Below are positions 25,344 through 32,602 of a DNA stretch of 49,321 bases, piece by piece. The stretch lies in the IMG/VR virus record IMGVR_UViG_3300049433_000029, positions 1 to 49,321 of that record; one strand, 5' to 3'. A program made the position numbers and the translations under genes. The DNA is from a virus. How positions within the stretch are numbered: position 1 is the stretch's first letter; every line of letters starts with the position of its first letter. The notes beneath the pieces are model-generated. The model searched no databases and was not told where the DNA came from. It saw nothing but the letters and a program-made list of their open reading frames with translations.

Positions 25344-25752
25344 CGTCGCGCACAACTCCACCTTGAGCGACGAGATGGCGGAAAAGCGCGTCGGGCCGCA
25401 ACGCACCGCAGCGCACCCCGATCAGGTGGCTCACCGCGGTGGTGCAGAACAGGCCGAGCCGCATCCAGGGCAGGTTGTCGTCGCGCACCTCGATGGTGAC
25501 GGTGGCGTTGCCGGTGACGATCGCGGCGATGATGGATTGCGCGGACGGGCCATCGACCAGCACCTTCAATCGCGTGCGGCGGAAACCGACGTCATACACC
25601 CACCACTGCGACAGTTCGGGAATCCACGCCAGCGCCGAGACGTGCTTGAAATGCCCGAGCGCGATCATGGAGAAGAAGCGGTTTTCAGCCTGCCGGTGGA
25701 ACACCACGGTCCAGCGCGCAGCCTCGATGCCGAATGGCGGGACTTCACGCAT
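25234..25752 (-). CDS. Hypothetical protein between terminase and portal
   Basis: 172 residues. The ATG at 25752 overlaps the previous stop (ATGCGTGA). Residues 1-110 look natural (ARWTVVFHRQ, HVSALAWIPELSQWWVYDVGF, LFCTTAVSHLIGVRCGALRPD); the last 60 are Arg/Gly/Cys-rich and lie over the next gene, so the functional end may be earlier. Late motif copy 6 encodes part of RCGALRP. Function unknown; the position suits a packaging or head accessory protein. Confidence 0.6.
   Translation of the reverse strand: MREVPPFGIEAARWTVVFHRQAENRFFSMIALGHFKHVSALAWIPELSQWWVYDVGFRRTRLKVLVDGPSAQSIIAAIVTGNATVTIEVRDDNLPWMRLGLFCTTAVSHLIGVRCGALRPDALFRHLVAQGGVVRDDGPIQCAPDSCRSEPCGRTGAGAENLDRRPSIAGAG
25396..25407 (-). 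promoter_or_regulatory. Late motif copy 6
   Basis: Exact GGTGCGTTGCGG inside the 25234-25752 gene, 52 nt before the ATG at 25343 that leads into the portal gene. The bases just upstream (GGTGCGCTGC) look like a partial second copy. Confidence 0.65.
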
Positions 25753-25927
25753 CTGACTTGGAAAACAATTCCAGTAGATCGTTGGCGCGCTCCTGCGCAT
25801 CGACAACTTCCGAAAATGGGCGCAAGCATTCGACTGGCACCATCAACCTGAAAGATGAGCACGGAAGGCTGGGCCTCTCGCCGGCAGCCCTCGGCTTGAT
25901 GGGAAACGGGATAACGTCGGCAGTCAT
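25745..25927 (-). CDS. Small hypothetical protein (MTA-x-VIPFP start)
   Basis: 60 residues from the ATG at 25927, after GGAGGG. The start MTADVIPFPIKP is a leader shared by many small rhizobial and phage proteins, and the end is an acidic helix. It is coupled downstream by ATGCGTGA. A similar start (MTADIIDLPRR) occurs in the 27468-27659 gene. Function unknown. Confidence 0.6.
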   Translation of the reverse strand: MTADVIPFPIKPRAAGERPSLPCSSFRLMVPVECLRPFSEVVDAQERANDLLELFSKSDA

Positions 25928-25962
25928 TGCAAAGCCCTCCAAATCACTCAAATTCTAACACA

Positions 25963-27471
25963 TCACGCGGTTACCCGGCGCATCGACTTGCGGCGGTTCC
26001 AGACCTGGGTGGGCTTCATCTCACCGATCGGCCGCAACCCGATCATCTTGCGGCCCTCGCCAAGGCCGAGGATGCCATACTGCTCGGCGTCGGCCGGATT
26101 CGAATAGCGGTCTTTCTTGGGCCGCAGCACGCCGTCATCCTCCTTGACGAGGTGGTAGCGGCCCGCTTTTGCGACCTTGAGCGTGCGGCAAAGCGGTGAC
26201 AGCACGTATCGCGGCGAGCCGTCGTGCATCTCGTTGTGCACCGAGGTGACCGCGGACACCCGGGTCTCGATCATGTTCTGCTTGAGTCCCGGCGGCGGGC
26301 GCACCTTCATGCCGTTCGCTTCGAAGATATCATAGGCGGTGCGCTCGTCGGCCTGACCCTTGTCCTGCCCTTTTGGATCGCCCCAAAAGTTGACGTCGGG
26401 CATGTTCCAGAGCGGATACTTGTCGGCGAGGAAGCGGCGGACCTTCGGCGCAAAAGTGACCGCGCCCTCGTTCCTGCCGAGCAGCTCGTATTGCACATAG
26501 ACCCGGTTGTTCGCGGCCTGCATGAAAATCGCAGCGGGCTGGCGCCCGAAATCCAGACCGACCGTCAGCGTAACGCTGGGAATCGGCCGCAGCGGCTCGC
26601 GAGCGACGTGGACCTCGACCACAAACTCCGGATAAACCGGCGAGCCATCGACCACCAGCGCCACCACGTTGCGTAAGCGCGAGTCGATCCACGGTTTCTT
26701 TTTCGAGAACAGCTGCTTTTCGTAATAGCCCTTTGGCAGGTTTTCGATGTTCTCGGCGGCAGGATTGACGTCGTAGCGCTGGATGACCTTGTGCTCGTCG
26801 CGCACCTCGACGACCGCCGGCGGCTGCTTGTGAAATCCCCAATGGCTGGGCCACACATAGGCCGCCCGCTCGTCATCAGTCAGACCCGGCGGCTCGTCCA
26901 CCTGCCCGGTCATGATCGCCAGCCAGTGATCCTCATCCGGCGCGTTGGCGTCGGCAATGATGCCGTGCCATTCCGAGCCGCCGTGGTCGGCGCCGGGGTA
27001 GCGCAGCCGCGACGTGCCCTCGTCGAACAATTCCTTCTCGATAAAGGGGATTTCGTTGAAGGCGCCGCCGGTGTATTCGGTCGAGCGCAGCTTTCGAACA
27101 TCCTCCGGCTTGTCGAGCGCGAGGAAGTCGATATCAAGCGACACCCCGCCGAAGCGTATCTTGTGCGACGGCGGCTGACCCCAATTGAACCGGCCATAGA
27201 TGTGTTCGGGAAACATCTCAAGCCAAGTCCGGATCGTGGTCGTTTTCAGGTCCGGATAGGTATTGCGCGCCATGAACCAGCGTGACATTCGCAGGCCGGT
27301 GATCCTCGATATCCGCTGCTGTTGCGCGTGCCGCATGATCCGCGCGCACAGCGCCCGCGTTTTCCCGGAACCGAGCGGCCCCTGGATGATATCGACCTCG
27401 CGGTCGGACAGCACGAAATCGCAGACCTTCGTGCCTGCGACCAGCTTGAATTGGGCGCGACCGTCGGTCAT
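25963..27471 (-). CDS. Terminase large subunit
   Basis: 502 residues; the ATG at 27471 overlaps the upstream stop (ATGA). Walker A motif GPLGSGKT at 31-38; a second ATPase block VSLDIDFLALDKPEDVRKL; nuclease-domain aspartate in TVGLDFGRQPAAIF; late block NPADAEQYGILGLGEGR. It drives DNA into the capsid and cuts concatemers. It belongs to the group found with BPP-1- and T7-like heads. Together with the small subunit at 27855-28358 it forms the packaging motor. Confidence 0.92.
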   Translation of the reverse strand: MTDGRAQFKLVAGTKVCDFVLSDREVDIIQGPLGSGKTRALCARIMRHAQQQRISRITGLRMSRWFMARNTYPDLKTTTIRTWLEMFPEHIYGRFNWGQPPSHKIRFGGVSLDIDFLALDKPEDVRKLRSTEYTGGAFNEIPFIEKELFDEGTSRLRYPGADHGGSEWHGIIADANAPDEDHWLAIMTGQVDEPPGLTDDERAAYVWPSHWGFHKQPPAVVEVRDEHKVIQRYDVNPAAENIENLPKGYYEKQLFSKKKPWIDSRLRNVVALVVDGSPVYPEFVVEVHVAREPLRPIPSVTLTVGLDFGRQPAAIFMQAANNRVYVQYELLGRNEGAVTFAPKVRRFLADKYPLWNMPDVNFWGDPKGQDKGQADERTAYDIFEANGMKVRPPPGLKQNMIETRVSAVTSVHNEMHDGSPRYVLSPLCRTLKVAKAGRYHLVKEDDGVLRPKKDRYSNPADAEQYGILGLGEGRKMIGLRPIGEMKPTQVWNRRKSMRRVTA

Positions 27472-27659
27472 TCCACCACCGGAACGGCCTTGAAGCCGCG
27501 AGCCCATAATTCGGCGAGGATGTAATCGGTCCAGCGCTCCGCGTCATCCCGCCCGGTGTTCTTGAAAGTGAGCGCGAGTTCAATCAGCGCCTCACGCGCA
27601 CCGTTGCCAGGATTGCGCGCCACATCACGACGGGGGAGATCGATAATATCGGCGGTCAC
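27468..27659 (-). CDS. Small hypothetical protein before the large terminase
   Basis: 63 residues, GTG at 27659, starting MTADIIDLPRRDV and ending in a helix (ILAELWARGFKAVPVVE). Its stop overlaps the large terminase start. A small regulator or packaging accessory is possible; no family recognised. Confidence 0.6.
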   Translation of the reverse strand: MTADIIDLPRRDVARNPGNGAREALIELALTFKNTGRDDAERWTDYILAELWARGFKAVPVVE

Positions 27660-27803
27660 GAGAAAACCCGCGCGATATTTAGGGCTGTAATATTTCCCGG
27701 AGGTCCCGATGGTTTGGGGGAGAAGCGTGGGGGTGGATTACCAGCGCCTCGATCGGCGGCCGAATTTACCCCCCGGCCTCGTTGCGAGCGGGTCCTGCGA
27801 TTG

Positions 27804-27823
27804 CGAGGCCACCCCCGGCCTCG
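27804..27823. other. Hairpin in the gap between the terminase genes
   Basis: CGAGGCC, 6-nt loop, GGCCTCG, in the 195-bp non-coding stretch 27660-27854 between the small and large terminase regions. There is no T-run after it on either strand, so it is not an intrinsic terminator. A third GGCCTCG occurs at 27776-27782. A packaging-site or RNA-processing role is possible but unsupported. Confidence 0.4.
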
Positions 27824-27854
27824 GTCGCCACTTCGCGTATTGCTGCGCTGCACG

Positions 27855-28358
27855 TTACCCACGGTCCCCACCATCGTCAGGACCGCGGTTCAACGTTATC
27901 AACGGCTTACCATCATTTGGGCTTAACGGGGCATTAACACCGCCCTGCACAATGACGATCTGCAGCCCTGGAAGGGCCTGAGAACCGCGGCTGACCTGCG
28001 CTTCATCATCGATCTGCTCAAGCCTCGCGACGGCTTGGACGCGCGCCATTTGGTTCGTGGTCTGATCGCGCACTTCGACCAATGTGTGAATGTTTCGAGC
28101 ACGTTCGCTGGTACGCAACACGTCCAACTGCGCCATGTAGTACGCTTTGACGGGAGGCTTACGCAGCGCCTTGTAAAGCCCGTGCTCGCTGATGCCTGCC
28201 TTTTGAGCCGCATCTGCGCGCTGGGAGCCGGACCACACCATGAGGTCGATTGCGACACGGACCTTGCCGGTTACACGCTCGATTTTGTCCGCTTTCGGAG
28301 CGATGGCCGGCGGCTGCGACCTGCTATCCGTCTGCACTGGTACGATTGCGGATGGCAT
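27855..28358 (-). CDS. Terminase small subunit-like protein
   Basis: 167 residues. Residues about 30-75 contain a helix-turn-helix (AIDLMVWSGSQRADAAQKAGISEHGLYKALRKPPVKAYY), typical of small terminases that bind the packaging site. The rest is helical with a Gly/Pro-rich end. It is the first gene of the late operon. Late motif copy 7 ends 107 nt before the start, and an AAGGG site precedes the ATG. Confidence 0.8.
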   Translation of the reverse strand: MPSAIVPVQTDSRSQPPAIAPKADKIERVTGKVRVAIDLMVWSGSQRADAAQKAGISEHGLYKALRKPPVKAYYMAQLDVLRTSERARNIHTLVEVRDQTTNQMARVQAVARLEQIDDEAQVSRGSQALPGLQIVIVQGGVNAPLSPNDGKPLITLNRGPDDGGDRG

Positions 28359-28465
28359 GTCGTCGGCCCTTGGCCTTCCTCATGGTCCTCGGTCGCAAGC
28401 TCCCTGCGGAAGGATTACGGGCGCGATGCGGGACGCGCGGGCTTTGTGGTCCCGTTTGGGGCGAG

Positions 28466-28477
28466 CCGCAACGCACC
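28466..28477 (-). promoter_or_regulatory. Late motif copy 7
   Basis: Exact GGTGCGTTGCGG in the divergent gap 28359-28583, pointing at the small terminase and so at the head of the whole late operon. Confidence 0.75.
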
Positions 28478-28519
28478 GTTGAGTTATGCAGCAGTGGCGG
28501 GCTTTTCATGCCTGTTGCG

Positions 28520-28540
28520 CTGCTACACTTTCGATAGCAG
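28520..28540 (+). promoter_or_regulatory. Candidate extended -10 promoter within an inverted repeat
   Basis: CTGCTA-N9-TAGCAG is a perfect 6-bp inverted repeat. It contains TGCTACACT, a good extended -10 (TGnTACACT) at 28521-28529 facing the 28584 gene. No clear -35 is present, as is common for extended -10 promoters. The 10-mer CTGCTACACT recurs at 34880-34889 in the other large non-coding gap. Confidence 0.45.
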
Positions 28541-28565
28541 GGCGTTGCGGCGCGAATATGAACGT

Positions 28566-28580
28566 TTACACCTTGTGTAA
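28566..28580. promoter_or_regulatory. Perfect dyad operator before the HTH gene
   Basis: TTACAC-CTT-GTGTAA, a perfect inverted repeat 3 bp before the ATG at 28584 and about 30 bp after the candidate transcription start. Likely bound by a dimeric repressor, perhaps the HTH protein itself. Confidence 0.5.
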
Positions 28581-28583
28581 CCC

Positions 28584-28919
28584 ATGGCCGCAGCCCGTCA
28601 TCCCCTCCGATCGCACATCGTCACGCTGTTCCGGCGCGGCGAACTGGTATCGGTGCGAGAGGCTGTGCTGATCTGCGATGCGTCGCGGCAGGCTGTGAAC
28701 CGGTGGCTGAGGCAGGCCGGCATTGATCTGGTCAGCACCAGGTTACGCTACATCGCCCGGCACCGGGACCGCGCCAGACGCATCGAGGAAGGCAGACCGC
28801 CGCGGCGCGGACCGACAAAGGCGGAATTGCGCAAGCAAGGCGAAAAGGCGGTGGTGGATTTCAACCAGCGTCAGGATCGTGCGGACCTTCCTCAGCCACC
28901 ACGACGGTCCGATCCATGA
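28584..28919 (+). CDS. Small helix-turn-helix DNA-binding protein at the early/late junction
   Basis: 111 residues. A helix-turn-helix lies at about residues 18-45 (ELVSVREAVLICDASRQAVNRWL), followed by a strongly basic region (50-85) and a polar tail. It is transcribed alone, divergent from the small terminase, in front of the late operon: the classic place for a late-gene regulator. Its 3' end overlaps the oppositely directed zinc-ribbon gene by 59 bp. I infer, without proof, that it or that neighbour could act at the seven late motifs. Confidence 0.7.
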   Translation: MAAARHPLRSHIVTLFRRGELVSVREAVLICDASRQAVNRWLRQAGIDLVSTRLRYIARHRDRARRIEEGRPPRRGPTKAELRKQGEKAVVDFNQRQDRADLPQPPRRSDP

Positions 28920-29451
28920 ACTTCGCGGAACCGCCGATCATGCTCTGGTAGATATCCTCTGCGGTCTGCGCGTTGCTCATATCCATTTGTAATTGCGCCA
29001 GTTCACGCGAGAGGTCGCGGGCCGCTAAGTCGCTGATCCAGACTTCGGTAAGTACAGCACCAGCCGCGTCACCGGCTGCGATGGATCGCCGGATACTGTC
29101 AGATATGCTCATGTTGCCCTCTTCTCCGCATTTATAGCACCGAAAAGGCGGTACGTGATAGCGGCCGGTCATCGCCTTAGCGATCTTACGGTATCTCTCG
29201 GAGCTTGGCTTCTTGCCCCGATTGCTAAGCCCGAGCGCGTGAAGAGCGGCGCGGCGAATCCGCATTCGCTTGCGAACAGCCCGCTTCTCCAACTCGACAT
29301 AGACCGGATCGGTGGCTCGTATTTTCCGAATCCGGGCAAGCTGCCATTTGCGATGCTGGGTGGCCTTGCACCGCTTGCATCTCACGCGAGGCGCGCCGCG
29401 GCAAACCGTCTTGATCTTGCGTCCACAGCCCCTGCATAATCGGATATGCAC
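28861..29451 (-). CDS. Zinc-ribbon protein, last gene of the early leftward operon
   Basis: 196 residues from a GTG at 29451, one base beyond the upstream stop (a TTG at 29457 is also possible). Two cysteine knuckles (CRGCGRK with CKRCK at about 6-30, and CYKCGEEG near 110) lie in a very basic first half; the second half (115-196) is an acidic helical domain. This build suits a nucleic-acid- or RNA-polymerase-binding regulator. Being the most distal early gene, next to the late operon, it is a second candidate late activator. Confidence 0.6.
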   Translation of the reverse strand: MHIRLCRGCGRKIKTVCRGAPRVRCKRCKATQHRKWQLARIRKIRATDPVYVELEKRAVRKRMRIRRAALHALGLSNRGKKPSSERYRKIAKAMTGRYHVPPFRCYKCGEEGNMSISDSIRRSIAAGDAAGAVLTEVWISDLAARDLSRELAQLQMDMSNAQTAEDIYQSMIGGSAKFMDRTVVVAEEGPHDPDAG

Positions 29452-29453
29452 AC

Positions 29454-29984
29454 TCAAAGCGCCGTCTCCTTCTGCGCGGTTGCTGCTCTGGCCAACCGCT
29501 GCTTGCGCGATCGCGCTGCCTTCATCCGCTTGCGATCCTTCCGAACCCGCGCCATTGCCATCATGCGGGCATGCTCCGAACGTTTTTTCTTGCTCACGCC
29601 GACCCATCGTTTTTTGCGGCCTTCCCGCAAGAAGTGCCCGAAAACACGGTTCATAAGTGGCTTGCTTATAGGTGAAGCTGAATTGTTCATCCGCGCCTGA
29701 TTTGCCTGCCTCACTTGGCACTTTTCCGCGATCTGCTTACGCATCTTTTCGAGCTGTTCCGCATCGGGTTGGGCGCTTAGCTTGATCGCGGCCGCACGCA
29801 TCGCGTCAAACAACTTCTCGGGACCGAGTCGTTTGACCTGGGATGGTCCGAACACCTTGCCGGATAACCCCGGCGCAAATCCGGCCAGCACGTCGAAATC
29901 CTCGTAACGGATGCCGAGGTCACCGATGCGTGCACGGATCACGCCCATCAGTTCGGTGTAGCTGGTGACCTCGGCGGTGGTCAT
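29454..29984 (-). CDS. Helix-turn-helix protein of a rhizobial phage family
   Basis: 176 residues. The ATG at 29984 overlaps the upstream stop (ATGA). Residues about 10-65 have the pattern RARIGDLGIRYEDFDVLAGF...KRLGPEKLFDAMRA, a divergent Xre-like fold I have seen in many small Rhizobiales phage proteins. The C-terminal 60 residues are extremely basic (KKKR, RKDRKR), consistent with nucleic-acid binding. Its role may be regulatory or in DNA handling. Confidence 0.65.
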   Translation of the reverse strand: MTTAEVTSYTELMGVIRARIGDLGIRYEDFDVLAGFAPGLSGKVFGPSQVKRLGPEKLFDAMRAAAIKLSAQPDAEQLEKMRKQIAEKCQVRQANQARMNNSASPISKPLMNRVFGHFLREGRKKRWVGVSKKKRSEHARMMAMARVRKDRKRMKAARSRKQRLARAATAQKETAL

Positions 29985-30205
29985 CGCTGATCCCGCAACT
30001 CGTACGAGCCGGCCGGAACGGTGAGCGTGCCACCATCTGGCGTATCGTTGAGCGCGCGCCTGAATGCGTCCGCATCCGTGCCGTATTCGAGAATGCACAC
30101 CTCACCCGATTTTCGCGGGCCGGAACACCGCGCAAGCTCGAGCCCGACGTCGACAGGCAGCGCAACGGTCGCCAATAGCCCAGCGATGAATCCGCGGCGG
30201 TTCAC
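29981..30205 (-). CDS. Small exported protein
   Basis: 74 residues, GTG at 30205 coupled to the previous stop (GTGA). The N-terminus MNRRGFIAGLLATVALP resembles a Tat or Sec signal peptide with paired arginines. The mature part has two cysteines and a beta-helix-like phrase (DGGTLTVPAGSYELRD) as seen at the start of pectate-lyase-like folds. Function unknown. Its stop overlaps the next start (ATGA). Confidence 0.6.
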   Translation of the reverse strand: MNRRGFIAGLLATVALPVDVGLELARCSGPRKSGEVCILEYGTDADAFRRALNDTPDGGTLTVPAGSYELRDQR

Positions 30206-30402
30206 TCCCCCGCCCTCCTCAGCACGCCGAACGAATTGTTCCGGATCAGGCAGCCGTCGACTGATAGCGTGTCGACGGTCATGCTGCGCGCGTGAACGTT
30301 CTGGATCACGCAGCGCAGCGACCAGCGCGCCTCCGAAATCTCATAACCGACGGTTGCCGCAACGGCCGCTAAGACCACCAAACTCAGAATGGTCAGCTTC
30401 AT
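30202..30402 (-). CDS. Small exported or membrane-anchored protein
   Basis: 66 residues. N-terminal hydrophobic helix (residues 4-21, ILSLVVLAAVAATVGYEI), then a short domain with two cysteines (RCVIQ, GCLIR). It forms a pair with the next exported protein (overlapping GTGA) and may act with it in the periplasm, for instance against superinfection. Function unknown. Confidence 0.6.
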   Translation of the reverse strand: MKLTILSLVVLAAVAATVGYEISEARWSLRCVIQNVHARSMTVDTLSVDGCLIRNNSFGVLRRAGE

Positions 30403-30602
30403 TCCCCCGCCTCCTGGTATGCGGGGCGGTCGAAATTGGCGCGCATCAACCGTTCCGTCCGCTTGAATTCGTCTATCGTCTCGCGGTCGACCGGATCGCT
30501 GACATCGAGGCCGCGGGCCTTGAACCAGCGCTTGATCTCGACAATGTCGTCGACAAGCTCGCTCATGACCTGCTTGCGGCGTTCCAGATCAGTGCTGGCC
30601 AT
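30399..30602 (-). CDS. Small hypothetical helical protein
   Basis: 67 residues from the ATG at 30602, which lies inside the end of the helicase gene (14-bp overlap); longer starts give Arg/Ser-rich shadow sequence. It is highly charged and helical (KQVMSELVDDIVEIKRWFKARGLDVSDPVDRETIDEFKRTERLM). A replication accessory is possible from its position. No family recognised. Confidence 0.55.
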   Translation of the reverse strand: MASTDLERRKQVMSELVDDIVEIKRWFKARGLDVSDPVDRETIDEFKRTERLMRANFDRPAYQEAGE

Positions 30603-31428
30603 CGACCACACCGCCGTACTGAGGGGTGAAAATCCCGGTGGCCGGGTCGACATGGAAAAAGCATGTCCCGATCTTGCCTGCGCCGATTTCGCGGACCTTG
30701 GCGCTGACCACCTTGGCGGCGTTTTTCTCGGCATCCCGCGATATGATCAGCCCATTGTCGCACTTGTTGAACCAGTTCATGGAGCCTTCGATATCCATCA
30801 ACCCGACGGCCCGGCCGCCGCGCTCGTTCACGGCCTTGGTGGGGTGTGCAACCATGATAAACACCACCGGATAGGCGCGGCAGAACGCCTTGATCTGCAT
30901 CAGGCAGTCGCCGATGTAGTCCGTCATCAGCATGTCGCGGGGCTTGGCGCGGTCCAATTCATTCCATGGGTCGATCATCACAATCTCGACGCCCTCGCGC
31001 TCCACGGCCCGCTCTGCCCGTCTCAGCACCCACGACAGGTCGTGCGGCGGCTCGTCCGGCCGGGTCGCCAAAGAGGTTTGCACGAAACACTGCCGGTCGG
31101 CGAAATAGCTAAACCTATGATCGTCACCGGGCCACATCAGCCGCAATTTTTCGAGCAGATGCCCCTCATTTTCGGGCACGTACAGGAACGATTTTACGCC
31201 GCGTTCGCTCGCCAGTTTGAGCAGCGCATTGAGCAAAAATGTGGACTTGCCGTGGCCCGCGATTCCGGTCACGACGATGAACTGCCCGAGATAGAATTTC
31301 AGGATTTCGTCGAGTTCGGGCCAGCCGACGCCGAACGCCTGCTTGGCGATAGATCCCCGCTGCGGCAGGTTCGACAGGGCGAAAAGCCCCTCGTCGCGAT
31401 GTTCGCTAAGCGCGATAATTTCGGCCAT
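30589..31428 (-). CDS. DnaB/Twinkle-type replicative helicase
   Basis: 279 residues; ATG at 31428 overlaps the upstream stop (TGATG). RecA-fold motor: Walker A GIAGHGKST at 55-63, Walker B IVMIDPWNELD at about 137-147 (the PWNE form is typical of T7 gp4/Twinkle relatives), and a later GLMDIEGSMNWFNKCDNGLII block. There is no primase or N-terminal DnaB domain, so it is a helicase-only protein. It should unwind phage DNA with the DUF1376 protein as partner or loader. Confidence 0.88.
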   Translation of the reverse strand: MAEIIALSEHRDEGLFALSNLPQRGSIAKQAFGVGWPELDEILKFYLGQFIVVTGIAGHGKSTFLLNALLKLASERGVKSFLYVPENEGHLLEKLRLMWPGDDHRFSYFADRQCFVQTSLATRPDEPPHDLSWVLRRAERAVEREGVEIVMIDPWNELDRAKPRDMLMTDYIGDCLMQIKAFCRAYPVVFIMVAHPTKAVNERGGRAVGLMDIEGSMNWFNKCDNGLIISRDAEKNAAKVVSAKVREIGAGKIGTCFFHVDPATGIFTPQYGGVVDGQH

Positions 31429-32099
31429 CAGATCACCCCTGGGATTTTGCCGTTCCATTTAAATTCAGTGTTGGTTTCCGCGCGCGCGGCCTTGGCCTTC
31501 ACCTCGCGATTGCGTTTGGCGAGTGCGCCCTTGACAGCGTGGAACCAGTTCGATCCCTCAGTTTCAGCCCATTTGCTGAGGGAAAGAAGCTCGGCACGGA
31601 GGTCGAGATGGCTGTAGGCCAACGCCCATCCGTCGAGATCGCGCTGGTTGAGGCGGATCACTCCGTCCTCGAATGCGTAGACCTTTGCCGTCACCGCGCC
31701 AGCGGTATCTTCTTTCTTATCTTGGTCTAAGGTAAGTGGTTGCTCTGGCAATGCTGTAGCAATGCTAGAGCTTTGCTTGTTCTCAGCCTTAGCTTTGCCG
31801 CCTTTCTCGCCCGCCTTTGCTCGCGCCTCGTAACTCTGCTTCGCGCTCGCCAAGTCTTTCTCGACACGCCCATGTCGCCACCCTGGTCCGAAGAACCTTT
31901 CGAGGATCGGTCGCATCTTCTTCCACTCGCCGCGGGTCATGCAGGCGATGGCGGCAAGTTGCTCATCGTCGTCCGGCAGATCGCCCGTCGACCAGTGATG
32001 GAACAGCAGCAGCAGATAGGCGCCGTGGCCCGCCGCGCGCAGATGCCCGGTGTCGCGCTTATAGTCCCCGATGTGAACTGGCATTTTCGGAGGATTCAC
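31428..32099 (-). CDS. DUF1376-type phage replication protein
   Basis: 223 residues, GTG at 32099 (overlaps previous stop, GTGA). Residues 5-85 carry the DUF1376 pattern (MPVHIGDYKRDTGHLRAAGHGAYLLLLFHHW, then LAAIACMTRGEWKKMRPILERFF). These proteins replace DnaA/O-type initiators or helicase loaders in many temperate phages. The C-terminal half (110-223) is charged and variable. It lies directly before the helicase gene. Confidence 0.88.
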   Translation of the reverse strand: MNPPKMPVHIGDYKRDTGHLRAAGHGAYLLLLFHHWSTGDLPDDDEQLAAIACMTRGEWKKMRPILERFFGPGWRHGRVEKDLASAKQSYEARAKAGEKGGKAKAENKQSSSIATALPEQPLTLDQDKKEDTAGAVTAKVYAFEDGVIRLNQRDLDGWALAYSHLDLRAELLSLSKWAETEGSNWFHAVKGALAKRNREVKAKAARAETNTEFKWNGKIPGVI

Positions 32100-32602
32100 G
32101 TCCCCTCCCTCGCCAGTTGATCCGCTCGGGCGGCGCCAGATTGTGCCGCAGCACGTCTTGCCATCTTGGCAGCGCGCTTATCTTTCGCGGCGATGATGGT
32201 TGCGAGGTCGCTTGCCAGCGGTGATGATCGGCGGTCGCGAAGCCTTCCCCACGCCTCGCTGATTTCTTCAATCGTGCACGGCCTGCCGATACGTGTTATG
32301 ATCGCGACGAGAGTTGCCTCAACATCGACTGATATTCCGCGTAGGCGCGGGCGTCCGCGTTTGTCAGTTTCAGATACATGGATTGGCGCGCTGCCCCAGC
32401 GTCCCTTCGCATTAGGGTCGCCAATGAAGTACCGTTTTTGCTCATCTCGCTTAAGCGAGCCAACACGGACCCCGTTGCGAAGCGCGTTGTAGAGCCGGAC
32501 ACCAAGTCTGTGATCATAACAAAGCCTCCATGGCGCGGCTTCCTTGCCGCAAAGCGGGCACTGCCAGGCGAGAATGCGTTTTTGCTGCAGCGGAGTTTTC
32601 AT
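32096..32602 (-). CDS. Hypothetical protein with endonuclease VII-like zinc site
   Basis: 168 residues. Near the start CPLCGKEAAPWRLCYDHR gives C-x2-C and C-x2-H, the zinc site and catalytic-type CYDH of recombination endonuclease VII and related treble-clef nucleases. The rest is a helical region (GRPCTIEEISEAWGRL, perhaps HTH) and a basic tail. The core is shorter than in known nucleases, so activity is uncertain. Coupled on both sides. Confidence 0.6.
   Translation of the reverse strand: MKTPLQQKRILAWQCPLCGKEAAPWRLCYDHRLGVRLYNALRNGVRVGSLKRDEQKRYFIGDPNAKGRWGSAPIHVSETDKRGRPRLRGISVDVEATLVAIITRIGRPCTIEEISEAWGRLRDRRSSPLASDLATIIAAKDKRAAKMARRAAAQSGAARADQLAREGT

Noticed and set aside
27656-27874. 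72-codon minus frame between the terminase genes
   Set aside because: Arg/Gly/Asn/Pro-rich, no ribosome site, overlaps the small terminase end; reads as random high-G+C sequence.
28541-28550. GGCGTTGCGG on the + strand before the HTH gene
   Set aside because: Matches part of the late motif but lacks two bases. It might be a degenerate + strand copy, but one partial match is not enough.
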